Below are positions 6,926 to 14,130 of a stretch of 19,236 nt of DNA, piece by piece. The DNA comes from Candidatus Bathyarchaeota archaeon (GTDB lineage Archaea > Thermoproteota > Bathyarchaeia > Bathyarchaeales > DTEX01). The DNA is taken from contig PIYH01000012.1 of assembly GCA_003601695.1 (NCBI GenBank), positions 4,482 through 23,717 on the forward strand, written 5' to 3'. The notes beneath the pieces are model-generated. The model made no database searches and was not told where the DNA came from. It was given only the letters and a program-made list of their open reading frames with translations. A program made the translations under genes and the position numbers. The stretch's first letter is position 1; every line of letters begins with the position of its first letter.

Positions 6926-7479
6926 GGCGAAAGAGAAGATACGCAACTATGCTGAAGAAGGCAGCGCAGCTAATCTTTTATAGAAGGCATATGGAGCCGG
7001 GGGTTAAAGGGTGGGAGCTGAGGAAAAAGCTGGGATCTGACTATCCGAAGGTAATCGCGCTTCTAGATGAATATCTTAGAAGTATAGGCTTAACTGTGAA
7101 GACTGTGTTTGAGGGTGAGTCTTCCCCAGAGAACCCCACAATCGATCAGCTCGACAAGGCTAGGTTCTACATAACACTTAGGGAGGAGCTCGGCCTTGAA
7201 GATATGAAGTTCATGGGATGGCGGATCGACGACCTCGCCGGCCTAGCAGTCTCACTGGCATATATAATATCTAAGGGCGGAAAGGCTCCCAGAAAGGATG
7301 TTGAATCCTTACTGAAGATGAAGATTCCTGAATGGAGGGTTGAGATGAATCTATCACGCTACTTAAGGATGGGCTACCTTATGGAGGACGAGAATGAGCA
7401 GCTGTACTTGGGGTGGAGGGCTGGAGCCGAAGTTAATCAGAAGAAACTTATCGACCTCTTACTCGAATACGAGATATAA
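6892..7479 (+). CDS. Putative KITE/Nse1-Nse3 (MAGE-like) tandem winged-helix subunit
   Basis: This 195-residue protein reads as two winged helices in tandem. The first spans about 37-98 (KGWELRKKLGSDYPKVIALL, 39-58, then DEYLRSIGLTVKTV and a strand at 91-97). The second spans about 110-178 (DLAGLAVSLAYIISKGGKAP, 114-133, then RKDVESLL, LSRYLRMGYLME and a terminal strand LYLGW). KITE proteins (ScpB, MukE, Nse1/Nse3) are tandem winged-helix proteins that bind the kleisin, and Nse3/MAGE has a comparable GLxVxxV strand and second-domain spacing. The GTG at 6892 overlaps the upstream gene by 34 bp; GTG 6901 and ATG 6949 are alternative starts, since the first 20 residues are only a basic tail (SRRIGRKRRY). 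No DNA-binding specificity can be read. The winged-helix reading and operon position support the call; family assignment is inference. Confidence 0.55.
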   Translation: MEGVAKASRRIGRKRRYATMLKKAAQLIFYRRHMEPGVKGWELRKKLGSDYPKVIALLDEYLRSIGLTVKTVFEGESSPENPTIDQLDKARFYITLREELGLEDMKFMGWRIDDLAGLAVSLAYIISKGGKAPRKDVESLLKMKIPEWRVEMNLSRYLRMGYLMEDENEQLYLGWRAGAEVNQKKLIDLLLEYEI

Positions 7480-7611
7480 TGAACGTGAAATACTTCTTCG
7501 ACGAGCTAGATTTTCAGGTATGTTGAATCTCCTCTCTATGTTTTAAGATTCTTCATCCATGAAAATGCAGATTCATCTATCAGCCTAAAAAGGTACTTCC
7601 ACCTTACCTTT

Positions 7612-7722
7612 CTAAGCCTCCTCCTCAAAGGCTCTCAGAAGCCTCCTCATCTTGCTTAGGAAATTAAGCTTCAAGAATGGCATTCCTGTTTTTATGCTCT
7701 CCCTACATGTCCAGGCTGACAT
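7612..7722 (-). CDS. Small ORF, 36 aa, possibly leaderless (hypothetical)
   Basis: ATG (7722-7720) to TAG (7614-7612) encodes 36 residues, beginning MSAWTCRESIKTGMPF and ending in a basic-then-acidic helix-like tail MRRLLRAFEEEA. A TATA-like CATTTAAG centred 24 bp upstream would place the transcript start at the ATG, the classic leaderless arrangement, and an in-frame TAA lies just upstream. The ORF lies opposite the flanking genes in the gap after the SMC operon. I do not recognise it; it could be a real small protein, a gene remnant or chance. Confidence 0.25.
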   Translation of the reverse strand: MSAWTCRESIKTGMPFLKLNFLSKMRRLLRAFEEEA

Positions 7723-7781
7723 GCAAAATTAAAGGTTTCATTCTTAAATGTAAGGAGGCTTAGACTCTGGGGTGAGCGTAA

Positions 7782-7790
7782 CTTATAAAT
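7782..7790 (+). promoter_or_regulatory. TATA box of argS (CTTATAAAT)
   Basis: CTTATAAAT is centred about 26 bp before 7812, which puts the predicted transcript start within a few bases of the argS start codons (GTG 7816, ATG 7819). The message would be essentially leaderless, which agrees with the absence of an SD. Confidence 0.6.
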
Positions 7791-7815
7791 TGCTGGGAAT
7801 CCTTCTCGAAGATGC

Positions 7816-9786
7816 GTGATGGTCTTGTCAGAAATGTCAGTGAATCCCTTTGGAGACTTCAGAAATCAATGCATGAGATTGCTCTCTGAAACCTTGAAGG
7901 AATCCTTCCCTAGCTTAAATCTTCAGCCTCCAGCATTAGATATTCCCCCATCTTCCAAGTTTGGAGAGCTAAGTTCATCTATATGTTTTGACTTAGCGAA
8001 GAGGATTCACAGAAAGCCTCTTGATATCGCGTATCAGCTAGAGGGGAAAGCAGAAGTTAAGGCGGATCTTTTCCCGCTTATTAAGACCGTTCGAGCTGAA
8101 AAACCGGGCTATATAAACTTCTTTGTAGACCTACCTAAGCTTGCATCTCTTACGCTCTGTTCAGTCAAGACCTTAAACTTCGAATATGGATATGTGAGGG
8201 TTGAGAAGCCTGAAAGAATAATAGTTGAGCATACAAGCGCGAATCCTATTCATCCGATGCATATAGGGCATGCGAGGAACTCGGTGCTTGGGGATTCCCT
8301 AGCCCGGATGCTTGAAGCTAGGGGTCACAAGGTAACGCGGCACTTCTATATCGATGATGTCGGTCGCCAATCAGCTGTCACAGCGTATGGATGTAAGCTC
8401 CTCGGAGGATTAAAGCCTGAGGGTAAGCCTGACCATTATATCGGCGCGGTCTATTCGATAACTAGCTGCATGTTAGAGATTCATAGGCTAAAGAAAGCGA
8501 TTGCTGAAGCGCGTAAACATTTCAATCGAGTTGAAGATCTTCAGATGCTTCAAAGGAAGCAGGATGGCTGGATATCAGTAGCAGCTAATCTCAAAGAGAG
8601 ATTTCCGGATCTATTCGATAAGATTCTGGAGGGATTCAGTAAAGTTGAGGATCCAGAGTTCAAAGTTGACGATATGCTTCGAAGATATGAAATGGGAGAT
8701 GAAGAGGTGAAGAGTCTTATTCGAGGAATCTCAGAAGTCTGCATAGAGGGATTTAAACAGACTCTTTCAAGATGCGGCATATCAATAGACTCTTGGGACT
8801 GGGAAAGCATATTCGTCTGGAACGGAGATGTTGACAGATGTATTAAGGCGTTGAGAAATACTAGTTTCACATTTGAAAGGAACGGAGTTCTAGAGCTAGA
8901 CGCGGAGAAGATTGCTGAATTTTTAGGGTTGAAAGAGGTCTTCGGCGTTAGGGATGGTCAAGAGATTCCATCATTGACATTAATAAGGGCAGATGGGACA
9001 TCCCTATACACGACAAGAGACATCGCGTACAGTATATGGAAGTTTAAGAGAGCCGATCGAGTGATAAATGTGATCGGTATGGAACAGAAGCTAGCGCAGC
9101 TCCATCTGAAGCTGGCGCTCTGCGCATTGGGATATGTGGATGAAGCTAAGAAGCTGATTCATTTCGCATATAATCATGTACGTCTCCCTGGAAAGAAGAT
9201 GTCGGGTCGCATGGGACAATACGTAACCTTCGATGAGCTTCTAGATGAAGCTGTTGCTATGGCGTATGATGAAGTTTCAAAGCGTTCTCCAAGCCTTGAT
9301 GAGGGGCTCAAGAAGAGAATATCTGAGATTGTTGGGATCGGAGCGGTTAAGTATGCACTCGTTGAGACTGATCCACTTAAGCCAGTTATCTTCACTTGGG
9401 ATAAGGTTCTCAATTTCGAGAGGAACAGCGCGCCTTACATTCAGTATTCACATGCTAGGGCTTGCAGCATATTGAGAAAGGCGAATGTAACCGTTAATGG
9501 GGATCCTGGGCTTTTGAAGGAACGGATTGAACGTGACCTCATCATAATGATCTCGAGGTTTCCAGAGATCTTTGTGGATGCAGTTGAGAACCTTAAGCCT
9601 CATCTTATAGCTGACTACGCTAATTCTTTAGCGGATAAGTTTAACACGTTCTATGCTTCCTTCCCTGTGATGAAAGCTAAGCCTCTAGAGCTAAGCGCGG
9701 CGAGAATAATGCTTGTTGACGCTGTTCGAATAACGCTTCATAACGCCCTAAGCCTACTTGGCATAGAAGCTCCAGAACGTATGTAA
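7816..9786 (+). CDS. argS: Arginyl-tRNA synthetase
   Basis: This class I synthetase charges tRNA-Arg with arginine. Residues about 20-107 form the ArgS-specific N-terminal (Add-1) domain that contacts the tRNA D-loop, ending in KPGYINFFVD (96-105). The Rossmann catalytic core has VEHTSANPIHPMHIGHARN (137-155), holding the HIGH motif at 149-152, and HFYIDDVGRQ (176-185). The second signature is GKKMSGRMG (459-467), the archaeal ArgS form of KMSKS. The C-terminal anticodon domain follows, with NFERNSAPYIQYSHAR and an ending in ITLHNALSLLGIEAPERM typical of ArgS. The 656-residue length is normal. The start is GTG 7816 or ATG 7819; the nearby TATA box implies a leaderless transcript. The gene converges on rps19 with a 26-bp gap. 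Confidence 0.96.
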   Translation: MMVLSEMSVNPFGDFRNQCMRLLSETLKESFPSLNLQPPALDIPPSSKFGELSSSICFDLAKRIHRKPLDIAYQLEGKAEVKADLFPLIKTVRAEKPGYINFFVDLPKLASLTLCSVKTLNFEYGYVRVEKPERIIVEHTSANPIHPMHIGHARNSVLGDSLARMLEARGHKVTRHFYIDDVGRQSAVTAYGCKLLGGLKPEGKPDHYIGAVYSITSCMLEIHRLKKAIAEARKHFNRVEDLQMLQRKQDGWISVAANLKERFPDLFDKILEGFSKVEDPEFKVDDMLRRYEMGDEEVKSLIRGISEVCIEGFKQTLSRCGISIDSWDWESIFVWNGDVDRCIKALRNTSFTFERNGVLELDAEKIAEFLGLKEVFGVRDGQEIPSLTLIRADGTSLYTTRDIAYSIWKFKRADRVINVIGMEQKLAQLHLKLALCALGYVDEAKKLIHFAYNHVRLPGKKMSGRMGQYVTFDELLDEAVAMAYDEVSKRSPSLDEGLKKRISEIVGIGAVKYALVETDPLKPVIFTWDKVLNFERNSAPYIQYSHARACSILRKANVTVNGDPGLLKERIERDLIIMISRFPEIFVDAVENLKPHLIADYANSLADKFNTFYASFPVMKAKPLELSAARIMLVDAVRITLHNALSLLGIEAPERM

Positions 9787-9812
9787 CCTTTCTCATCAAA
9801 GACGGAAGAATA

Positions 9813-10220
9813 TTACTTAAGTGGGACGTACATGCTACTTCTGCTGGCGCCTATACCGGGTGTTCCATGCTTCACCGGCTTGTTCGTTATGGCGAACTCT
9901 CCTAGGTAGCGTCCGATCATCTCAGGCTTTATATTTACTGGGATGAATTCTTTTCCGTTATGTACATAAATTGTCATGCCGATCATTTCAGGCAGAATGA
10001 TCATGTCTCTTGCATGCGTTTTTATGGGCTTCACTTGTCCGCCATTCTTTGAGATCTCCTTTGCGATCCGTATCTTCTCTAGGAGCTTCCGCTGTTCGAT
10101 GGTGAGCCCCCTAAGTAAGCTTCTGCGTTGACGGGATGGGAGGAGCTCTATAAACTCATCCATCGAGAGGTTCTTCAGCTCCTCATCCGTGTATCCGCGA
10201 TATCGAAATTTTCTAGGCAT
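9813..10220 (-). CDS. rps19: Small-subunit ribosomal protein uS19
   Basis: uS19 binds the head of the 30S subunit near the decoding A/P-site tRNAs, together with uS13. From ATG 10220 it is 135 residues, beginning MPRKFRYRGYTDEEL, the archaeal/eukaryal form with a long N-terminal extension. The conserved core is KTHARDMIILPEMIGMTIYV, then NGKEFIPVNIKPEMIGRYLG, EFAITNKPVKHGTPGIGASR and SSMYVPLK. A start 15 bp upstream (10235) is possible, but MPRKFRYRGY is the family start. It is last in the block; L2 ends 53 bp before it. A TATA-like TTTAAAAGA (about 10254-10262, minus strand) in that gap could be an internal promoter. L22 and S3, which normally follow in archaea, are not here. Confidence 0.95.
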   Translation of the reverse strand: MPRKFRYRGYTDEELKNLSMDEFIELLPSRQRRSLLRGLTIEQRKLLEKIRIAKEISKNGGQVKPIKTHARDMIILPEMIGMTIYVHNGKEFIPVNIKPEMIGRYLGEFAITNKPVKHGTPGIGASRSSMYVPLK

Positions 10221-10273
10221 AATGATCGCCAGCATCTTTTGAAGAATGGCGTCTTTTAAATCTTACTCATGAT

Positions 10274-10996
10274 CTACTTCTTTTTTCCAGTTCTCCTAGC
10301 CGCTATCAGCCCAACCTTCCCGCCGGGAGGAGCATTCCGGGAGGCCAATGTGACTTTACGTCCTCCTCTTCGGCCGCTTCCAAATGGATGAACAGCAGCT
10401 ATCATAGCTCTTCCGCGTGTTCTAGGATACTTGTGTCCTTTCGCTTTTATCCAGTGATACTTCGCCCCAGCCTTTAGGAACGGCTTTTCAGTCCGACCAG
10501 CTGCCGAGACAACTCCTATAGTTGCCAAGCAGAGATCATTCACATATTTTGTCTTTCCAGACGGAAGCTTAATTAATGTTCCTTCTGGAGTGTGTGAGAC
10601 AACCGTCGCGTATGTTCCGGAGGAACGAACCATCTTGCCGCCGTCTCCCGGAGAGAGCTCAATATTACATATCATTGTTCCCTCCGGAATCTCTCCGACT
10701 GGAAGAATATTCCCCACCTTAACATCAGCTTTGCCTCCAATCTTCAGCGTTTTTCCCTCATAGATTCCTTCAGGAGCAACTGAATAGAATCTCTCTCCGC
10801 TCTCAAGACCTATGCACGCTAGAGGAGCTCCCCTGCCAGGATCATGCATAATCTGCTTAACGCGCCCCGTCATAACACCACCTAAGATCTCCTTAGATAC
10901 GTTCGGATATTTCGAAGGCGCGACTCTTTTATGCGTTGAGGCGCGCCAAGTCGGTGAACCTCTTCCACGCCTCTGGACACGTATTCTTTTACCCAA
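10274..10996 (-). CDS. rpl2: Large-subunit ribosomal protein uL2
   Basis: uL2 is a core 50S protein near the peptidyl-transferase centre and intersubunit bridges. The 240-residue sequence is archaeal in type: MGKRIRVQRRGRGSPTWRAS, IMHDPGRGAPLA (49-60), GEIPEGTMICNIELSPGDGG (101-120) and RNAPPGGKVGLIAARRTG (220-237). The region around the universally conserved histidine reads RTRGRAMIAAVHPFGSGRRG (192-211). It differs from the more common GVAMNxVDHPxGGG. The start is a TTG with a perfect AGGAGG 8 nt upstream (11005-11010), 18 bp after the L23 stop. It is co-transcribed with L3-L4-L23. Confidence 0.96.
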   Translation of the reverse strand: MGKRIRVQRRGRGSPTWRASTHKRVAPSKYPNVSKEILGGVMTGRVKQIMHDPGRGAPLACIGLESGERFYSVAPEGIYEGKTLKIGGKADVKVGNILPVGEIPEGTMICNIELSPGDGGKMVRSSGTYATVVSHTPEGTLIKLPSGKTKYVNDLCLATIGVVSAAGRTEKPFLKAGAKYHWIKAKGHKYPRTRGRAMIAAVHPFGSGRRGGRKVTLASRNAPPGGKVGLIAARRTGKKK

Positions 10997-11014
10997 TTCT
11001 TCAACCTCCTAAGA

Positions 11015-11275
11015 CTATAGTATTCCTAGCTTGATCGCAACATCCGTTGCGCTGTATTCTGGTTCAAGTCGAACAAATGCTTTCTTCTTACCTTTACTGA
11101 CGATAACTGTATTAACCTTGCTGACCTTGACATTATAAAGTTCCTCTATCGCTCTCTTTATATCCTTCTTGGTCGCCTTTATATTCGTGATGAAGACGAG
11201 CTTATTTTCCTTTTCGAGGAGGCGACTAGAAGCCTCAGTCATTAGAGGATATAAGATGATCTCATGTGGCTTCAT
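11015..11275 (-). CDS. rpl23: Large-subunit ribosomal protein uL23
   Basis: uL23 lies at the polypeptide exit tunnel of the 50S subunit and is part of the docking site for SRP and nascent-chain factors. From ATG 11275 it has 86 residues: MKPHEIILYPLMTEASSRLL, then LVFITNIKATKKDIKRAIEE, VKVSKVNTVIVSKGKKKAFV and the archaeal ending ATDVAIKLGIL. A longer frame from ATG 11290 exists, but GGAGG sits 8 nt before the internal ATG, so 11275 is preferred. This start overlaps the end of L4 by 14 bp, indicating coupled translation. Confidence 0.95.
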   Translation of the reverse strand: MKPHEIILYPLMTEASSRLLEKENKLVFITNIKATKKDIKRAIEELYNVKVSKVNTVIVSKGKKKAFVRLEPEYSATDVAIKLGIL

Positions 11276-12053
11276 GTCCGCTCCCTCCATCCCATTTCCT
11301 AAGCTCCTCGATGCTGGACTTAGTCCAGACGGTTAGTCTTCCCGGATGAGTTCCTGGAGCAAGTATCTCGGGATTCAGATCCTTAACGAAGGATACATCG
11401 ACTCCGGGAAGGTTCCTAGCAGCCTTAATTATGCCTCCATCTTCAGATATAACTATTAATGGGCCTATCCTCATCTTCTTTCTTCTTCCACGCATCTTCC
11501 CTTTTCCAGCCCGAATCTTTATGCTCTCCTTTACTCGGGAAATATCGGGCCATAGACCTAACTTAATAAATGCCTCCGTAACGTCTTGAGTTCTCTTAAG
11601 GTTTTGAAGATCATCAGTCACTACCAGAGGTAGCGCTGGAACTTCATCGATCACATGTCCTCTCCTAGACACTATCTCCTTAGATCCCGTCGCGGCTATA
11701 GCGGAGAATAATGCAAGACGTCTTTCCTTCTTCGGAATCTTCTTACTTATTCTCTTCTCGACAACGGGGGGATGAGTTCTTCTACCTCCAACTGTTCCAG
11801 GGGCAAAGGCAGCTCTTCTTGAATCTTTCACTCTAGGAACCCTAGCAATCCCGTATCCTGCTCCCCAAGATTCGGCAGTCGTTCTCTTCCCGGCCATAAC
11901 ATCTCTTCCTTGAGGCTGGATTCTATGGGATTGAATCGCGACTACTGCCCTTTTAATAACGTCTGGTCTTAAGCTATAGTTGAAGATGCTCGGAAGTTTT
12001 ATTCTTCCGGTCTTCCTGCCCTCCAAGTCAAAGATTGGGATGAATCTACTCAT
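11262..12053 (-). CDS. rpl4: Large-subunit ribosomal protein uL4 (archaeal L4/L1e type)
   Basis: uL4 folds on 23S rRNA with a long loop reaching into the exit tunnel. The 263-residue sequence has the archaeal pattern: VIKRAVVAIQSHRIQPQGRD (33-52), then AGKRTTAESWGAGYGIARVP, the tunnel-loop segment GGRRTHPPVVEKRISKKIPK and ERRLALFSAIAATG. IKIRAGKGKMRGRRKKMRIG (182-201) is the basic segment, and the end LAPGTHPGRLTVWTKSSIEE (240-259) is typical. It starts 16 bp after the L3 stop and overlaps L23 by 14 bp. Start ATG 12053 gives MSRFIPIFDLEG, matching archaeal L4. Confidence 0.96.
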   Translation of the reverse strand: MSRFIPIFDLEGRKTGRIKLPSIFNYSLRPDVIKRAVVAIQSHRIQPQGRDVMAGKRTTAESWGAGYGIARVPRVKDSRRAAFAPGTVGGRRTHPPVVEKRISKKIPKKERRLALFSAIAATGSKEIVSRRGHVIDEVPALPLVVTDDLQNLKRTQDVTEAFIKLGLWPDISRVKESIKIRAGKGKMRGRRKKMRIGPLIVISEDGGIIKAARNLPGVDVSFVKDLNPEILAPGTHPGRLTVWTKSSIEELRKWDGGSGHEAT

Positions 12054-12069
12054 TCATTCATCGCCTCGT

Positions 12070-13080
12070 TCAGACCCCTTGTAGAGATTCTAGTGAGATA
12101 TAAGTTATCTCCGGAGGAGCCTCGCCTACTTCCTTGGGCGGACGCACTGGATACCTCAATCTTATTAGGCGCTTAGCTGGTCCTGGAATGCTTCCCTTAA
12201 GCATGAGGTACATGCTTCTTACAGATCCATATCTTAGAAATCCGCCTTTAGGAGTAACCTCTTCTCCATTTTCTCCTATTTTTAAGATACGCTTGTTGAA
12301 TTCGGTTCTCTGATGATAACCCATCTGCCCCGGTCTGGGAACAGTGTACAGGACTCTCGGCGGTTTCCAAGGTCCAAGAGCGGCGATTCCCCTCTTGGTT
12401 TTCCTAGCTTTATGGCTTAGAATCTTTACTCCCCACCTCTTCACTACTCCCTGCCATCCCTTACCCTTGGTGATGGCGACTACGTCTACGAACTGCCCTT
12501 CCTTAAAGACTTCTTTAACGCTGACTGTCTTGCCTAAAATCTTCTTGACGTATTCAAATTGCTCCTTTATTGATCCCCCACCGACCTTGATCTCCATAAT
12601 GTCAGGTTTCTTCTTAGGCACTCCAACCATCCTAGGCTGAGTTGCAGCTATGACTCTAAATTCTGCTACTTCCTTTAGGTTTTCTTGAATCTTCTTTAAG
12701 GCTTCCTCAGTGTTTGGATCTTTCGGTGCTCCTTTAAGCCTCTTAAAGTCTTTAGGTAGAGATTTAGCCCATGCCTCCGTTAGGGTCTTTAATCCATACT
12801 CATCCTTAGTGTAGGCTCTCACGGCGCAGATGAACATGGGCGGAGTATCAATTATTGTAACTGGATACGTAACTTCCTGTCCATAAATTGGGGAACGAGG
12901 TTTATCCTCAACCATTATAGTATGCGTCATTCCTGCCTTGTACCCGGCGAAGCCGAGTAAAACTGGCCCATCATCGACCTCGGGCCAGTGCCTTATTCTT
13001 CCAATGGGGCGCGCGGCGCGTCCCCTAGGTAAATAGGCTAGAGATCCCCTTTTAGGGGCATGCTTTTTTCTATGACCCAC
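12070..13080 (-). CDS. rpl3: Large-subunit ribosomal protein uL3
   Basis: uL3 is an early-assembly 50S protein with an extension reaching the peptidyl-transferase centre. The 336-residue length is the archaeal/eukaryal form. Diagnostic stretches are MGHRKKHAPKRGSLAYLPRG (1-20), FAGYKAGMTHTIM, VDVVAITKGKGWQGVVKRWG, RKTKRGIAALGPWKPPRVLY, then RPGQMGYHQRTEFNKRI and the C-terminal PGPAKRLIRLRYPVRPP. The start is GTG (13080-13078), fixed by homology; GGAG lies 11 nt upstream. A TATA-like box at 13147-13155 predicts transcription from about 13125. It is the first gene of the L3-L4-L23-L2-S19 unit. Confidence 0.96.
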   Translation of the reverse strand: MGHRKKHAPKRGSLAYLPRGRAARPIGRIRHWPEVDDGPVLLGFAGYKAGMTHTIMVEDKPRSPIYGQEVTYPVTIIDTPPMFICAVRAYTKDEYGLKTLTEAWAKSLPKDFKRLKGAPKDPNTEEALKKIQENLKEVAEFRVIAATQPRMVGVPKKKPDIMEIKVGGGSIKEQFEYVKKILGKTVSVKEVFKEGQFVDVVAITKGKGWQGVVKRWGVKILSHKARKTKRGIAALGPWKPPRVLYTVPRPGQMGYHQRTEFNKRILKIGENGEEVTPKGGFLRYGSVRSMYLMLKGSIPGPAKRLIRLRYPVRPPKEVGEAPPEITYISLESLQGV

Positions 13081-13146
13081 TGATCTTCAATCTCCTAAGT
13101 GTTCATTCCTTTTTTGTTGTCTTGTACTTTTCAAATAGAGAGAGAA

Positions 13147-13155
13147 TAATATAAA
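13147..13155 (-). promoter_or_regulatory. TATA box for the ribosomal protein operon (TTTATATTA)
   Basis: TTTATATTA on the minus strand is the strongest TATA-like sequence in the gap between the PAC2 gene and rpl3. It predicts a transcript start near 13125 and a leader of about 45 nt, leaving room for the GGAG site before the GTG of rpl3. The PAC2 gene, on the same strand, ends at 13220. Confidence 0.5.
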
Positions 13156-13219
13156 CGTTTACGATGCTCGGTTTCTCAAGAATGTATACGCACGAATTAT
13201 CTTTTCTTTTCGCATCTGA

Positions 13220-14017
13220 TTACAATATATATGTTGGTTTTCTTTCTCTTTTTCCCAAATTCTTTAGAAGTCTACGGAGCTCAGACTGTTTTACAGCTCT
13301 CCTCTCTAAGACCATTTTGAAAGATTCAGCTTTCCTCTTCAGATCTGCTAAGTCAATATTCAGTCCAGTTAGGACGGTTATCTTTTTGAGTATATAATAT
13401 GCAGCTTTCGGGTATATTCCATCAATATATGCTGGAACAGCGCTCCAGAGACTTATCACGTCGACCCCTTTAGTTCTGCATCTCCACATAATCTCGCTAT
13501 ATATGCTTGTGGGGCCAGAGTATTGAGTTAGTACAGAACCTACCTTCTTTAACTTGTCGAGTAACTTTTCATTATTTGTCGTTGAGCTTATTAGTGTTTC
13601 TTTGTCTGGAGTAACGTTTGCGAGATATCCGCCTATTGTGTATATGCGCTTAACATTCATTTCTTCAGCTACTCTGAGAAGAGTATCTACATACTTGGGC
13701 CAGTTCACATATGGTTCAACGCCTAAAAGCAGTATGAGATTTAGATCTTCTTCCCTTCCTCTCCAATAATAAAATATGCTCTGGGGAGGAATGTAAGATT
13801 GTATCAGTCCTTCTCTTATTGAAACATGGGGTCTCTGAATCGAGTAATTATGGAACTCTCCTTGAAGAATCTCACCAAACTTCTTTGCCTCAAGCTTATT
13901 CACCAGATACTTGACTGAGAAGGTTGAGACTTTCCCAGCATTAACCCAACCGTCCATTCCTATAATCATCTGCGAAGAACGAAACATTGGTTTCTCATAG
14001 ATCTTTACGTTTTCCAT
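13220..14017 (-). CDS. PAC2-family protein (proteasome assembly chaperone 2-like)
   Basis: The sequence is 265 residues from ATG 14017. PAC2-family hallmarks are visible near the N-terminus (MIIGMDGWVNAGKVSTFSVK, as in the GxxGxGxVG-type loop of the family), in the middle (EEMNVKRIYTIGGYLANVTP) and in SGPTSIYSEIMWRCRTKGVD, followed by WSAVPAYIDGIYPKAAYYIL. The C-terminus (about 225-265) is a charged helix. Archaeal PAC2 proteins (COG2047; PbaA/PbaB relatives) are linked to assembly of the 20S proteasome or related ring complexes, but the exact partner of a given paralog is uncertain. GTG 14026 is an alternative start; TATA-like stretches at about 14040-14056 favour a leaderless or nearly leaderless message. 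It lies upstream of rpl3 on the same strand and is divergent from rbkR. Confidence 0.85.
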   Translation of the reverse strand: MENVKIYEKPMFRSSQMIIGMDGWVNAGKVSTFSVKYLVNKLEAKKFGEILQGEFHNYSIQRPHVSIREGLIQSYIPPQSIFYYWRGREEDLNLILLLGVEPYVNWPKYVDTLLRVAEEMNVKRIYTIGGYLANVTPDKETLISSTTNNEKLLDKLKKVGSVLTQYSGPTSIYSEIMWRCRTKGVDVISLWSAVPAYIDGIYPKAAYYILKKITVLTGLNIDLADLKRKAESFKMVLERRAVKQSELRRLLKNLGKRERKPTYIL

Positions 14018-14090
14018 AACTACCACAAAAATAGATAAGAAGTATAAGGTAATATATGGATATTGTTGCTAAAGAATCCGGGTGCCTATG

Positions 14091-14114
14091 TAAATTTAGC
14101 TACTGCTTAATTTA
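14091..14114. promoter_or_regulatory. 24-bp imperfect palindrome, candidate RbkR operator
   Basis: TAAATTTAGC (14091-14100) and GCTTAATTTA (14105-14114) are inverted copies matching at 9 of 10 positions around a TACT spacer. The site ends 2 bp before the SD of rbkR (GGAGG 14117-14121). A TATA-like stretch around 14050-14058 would start transcription near 14080, placing the palindrome just inside the transcript. Alternatively the left arm itself serves as the TATA region. The palindrome is seen directly. Binding by the wHTH domain of the adjacent gene product is inference, based on known autoregulating RbkR proteins. Confidence 0.5.
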
Positions 14115-14130
14115 ATGGAGGATTGAAGAA

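Larger units (their letters stand above)
7480..7815. other. 336-bp intergenic region between the SMC operon and argS
   Basis: No long gene or stable RNA is visible. It contains the argS promoter at its right end (TATA-like box 7782-7790), a TATA-like CATTTAAG on the minus strand (7743-7750), and a 36-codon minus-strand ORF (7612-7722). The rest is T/C-rich and without obvious repeats. Confidence 0.55.
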
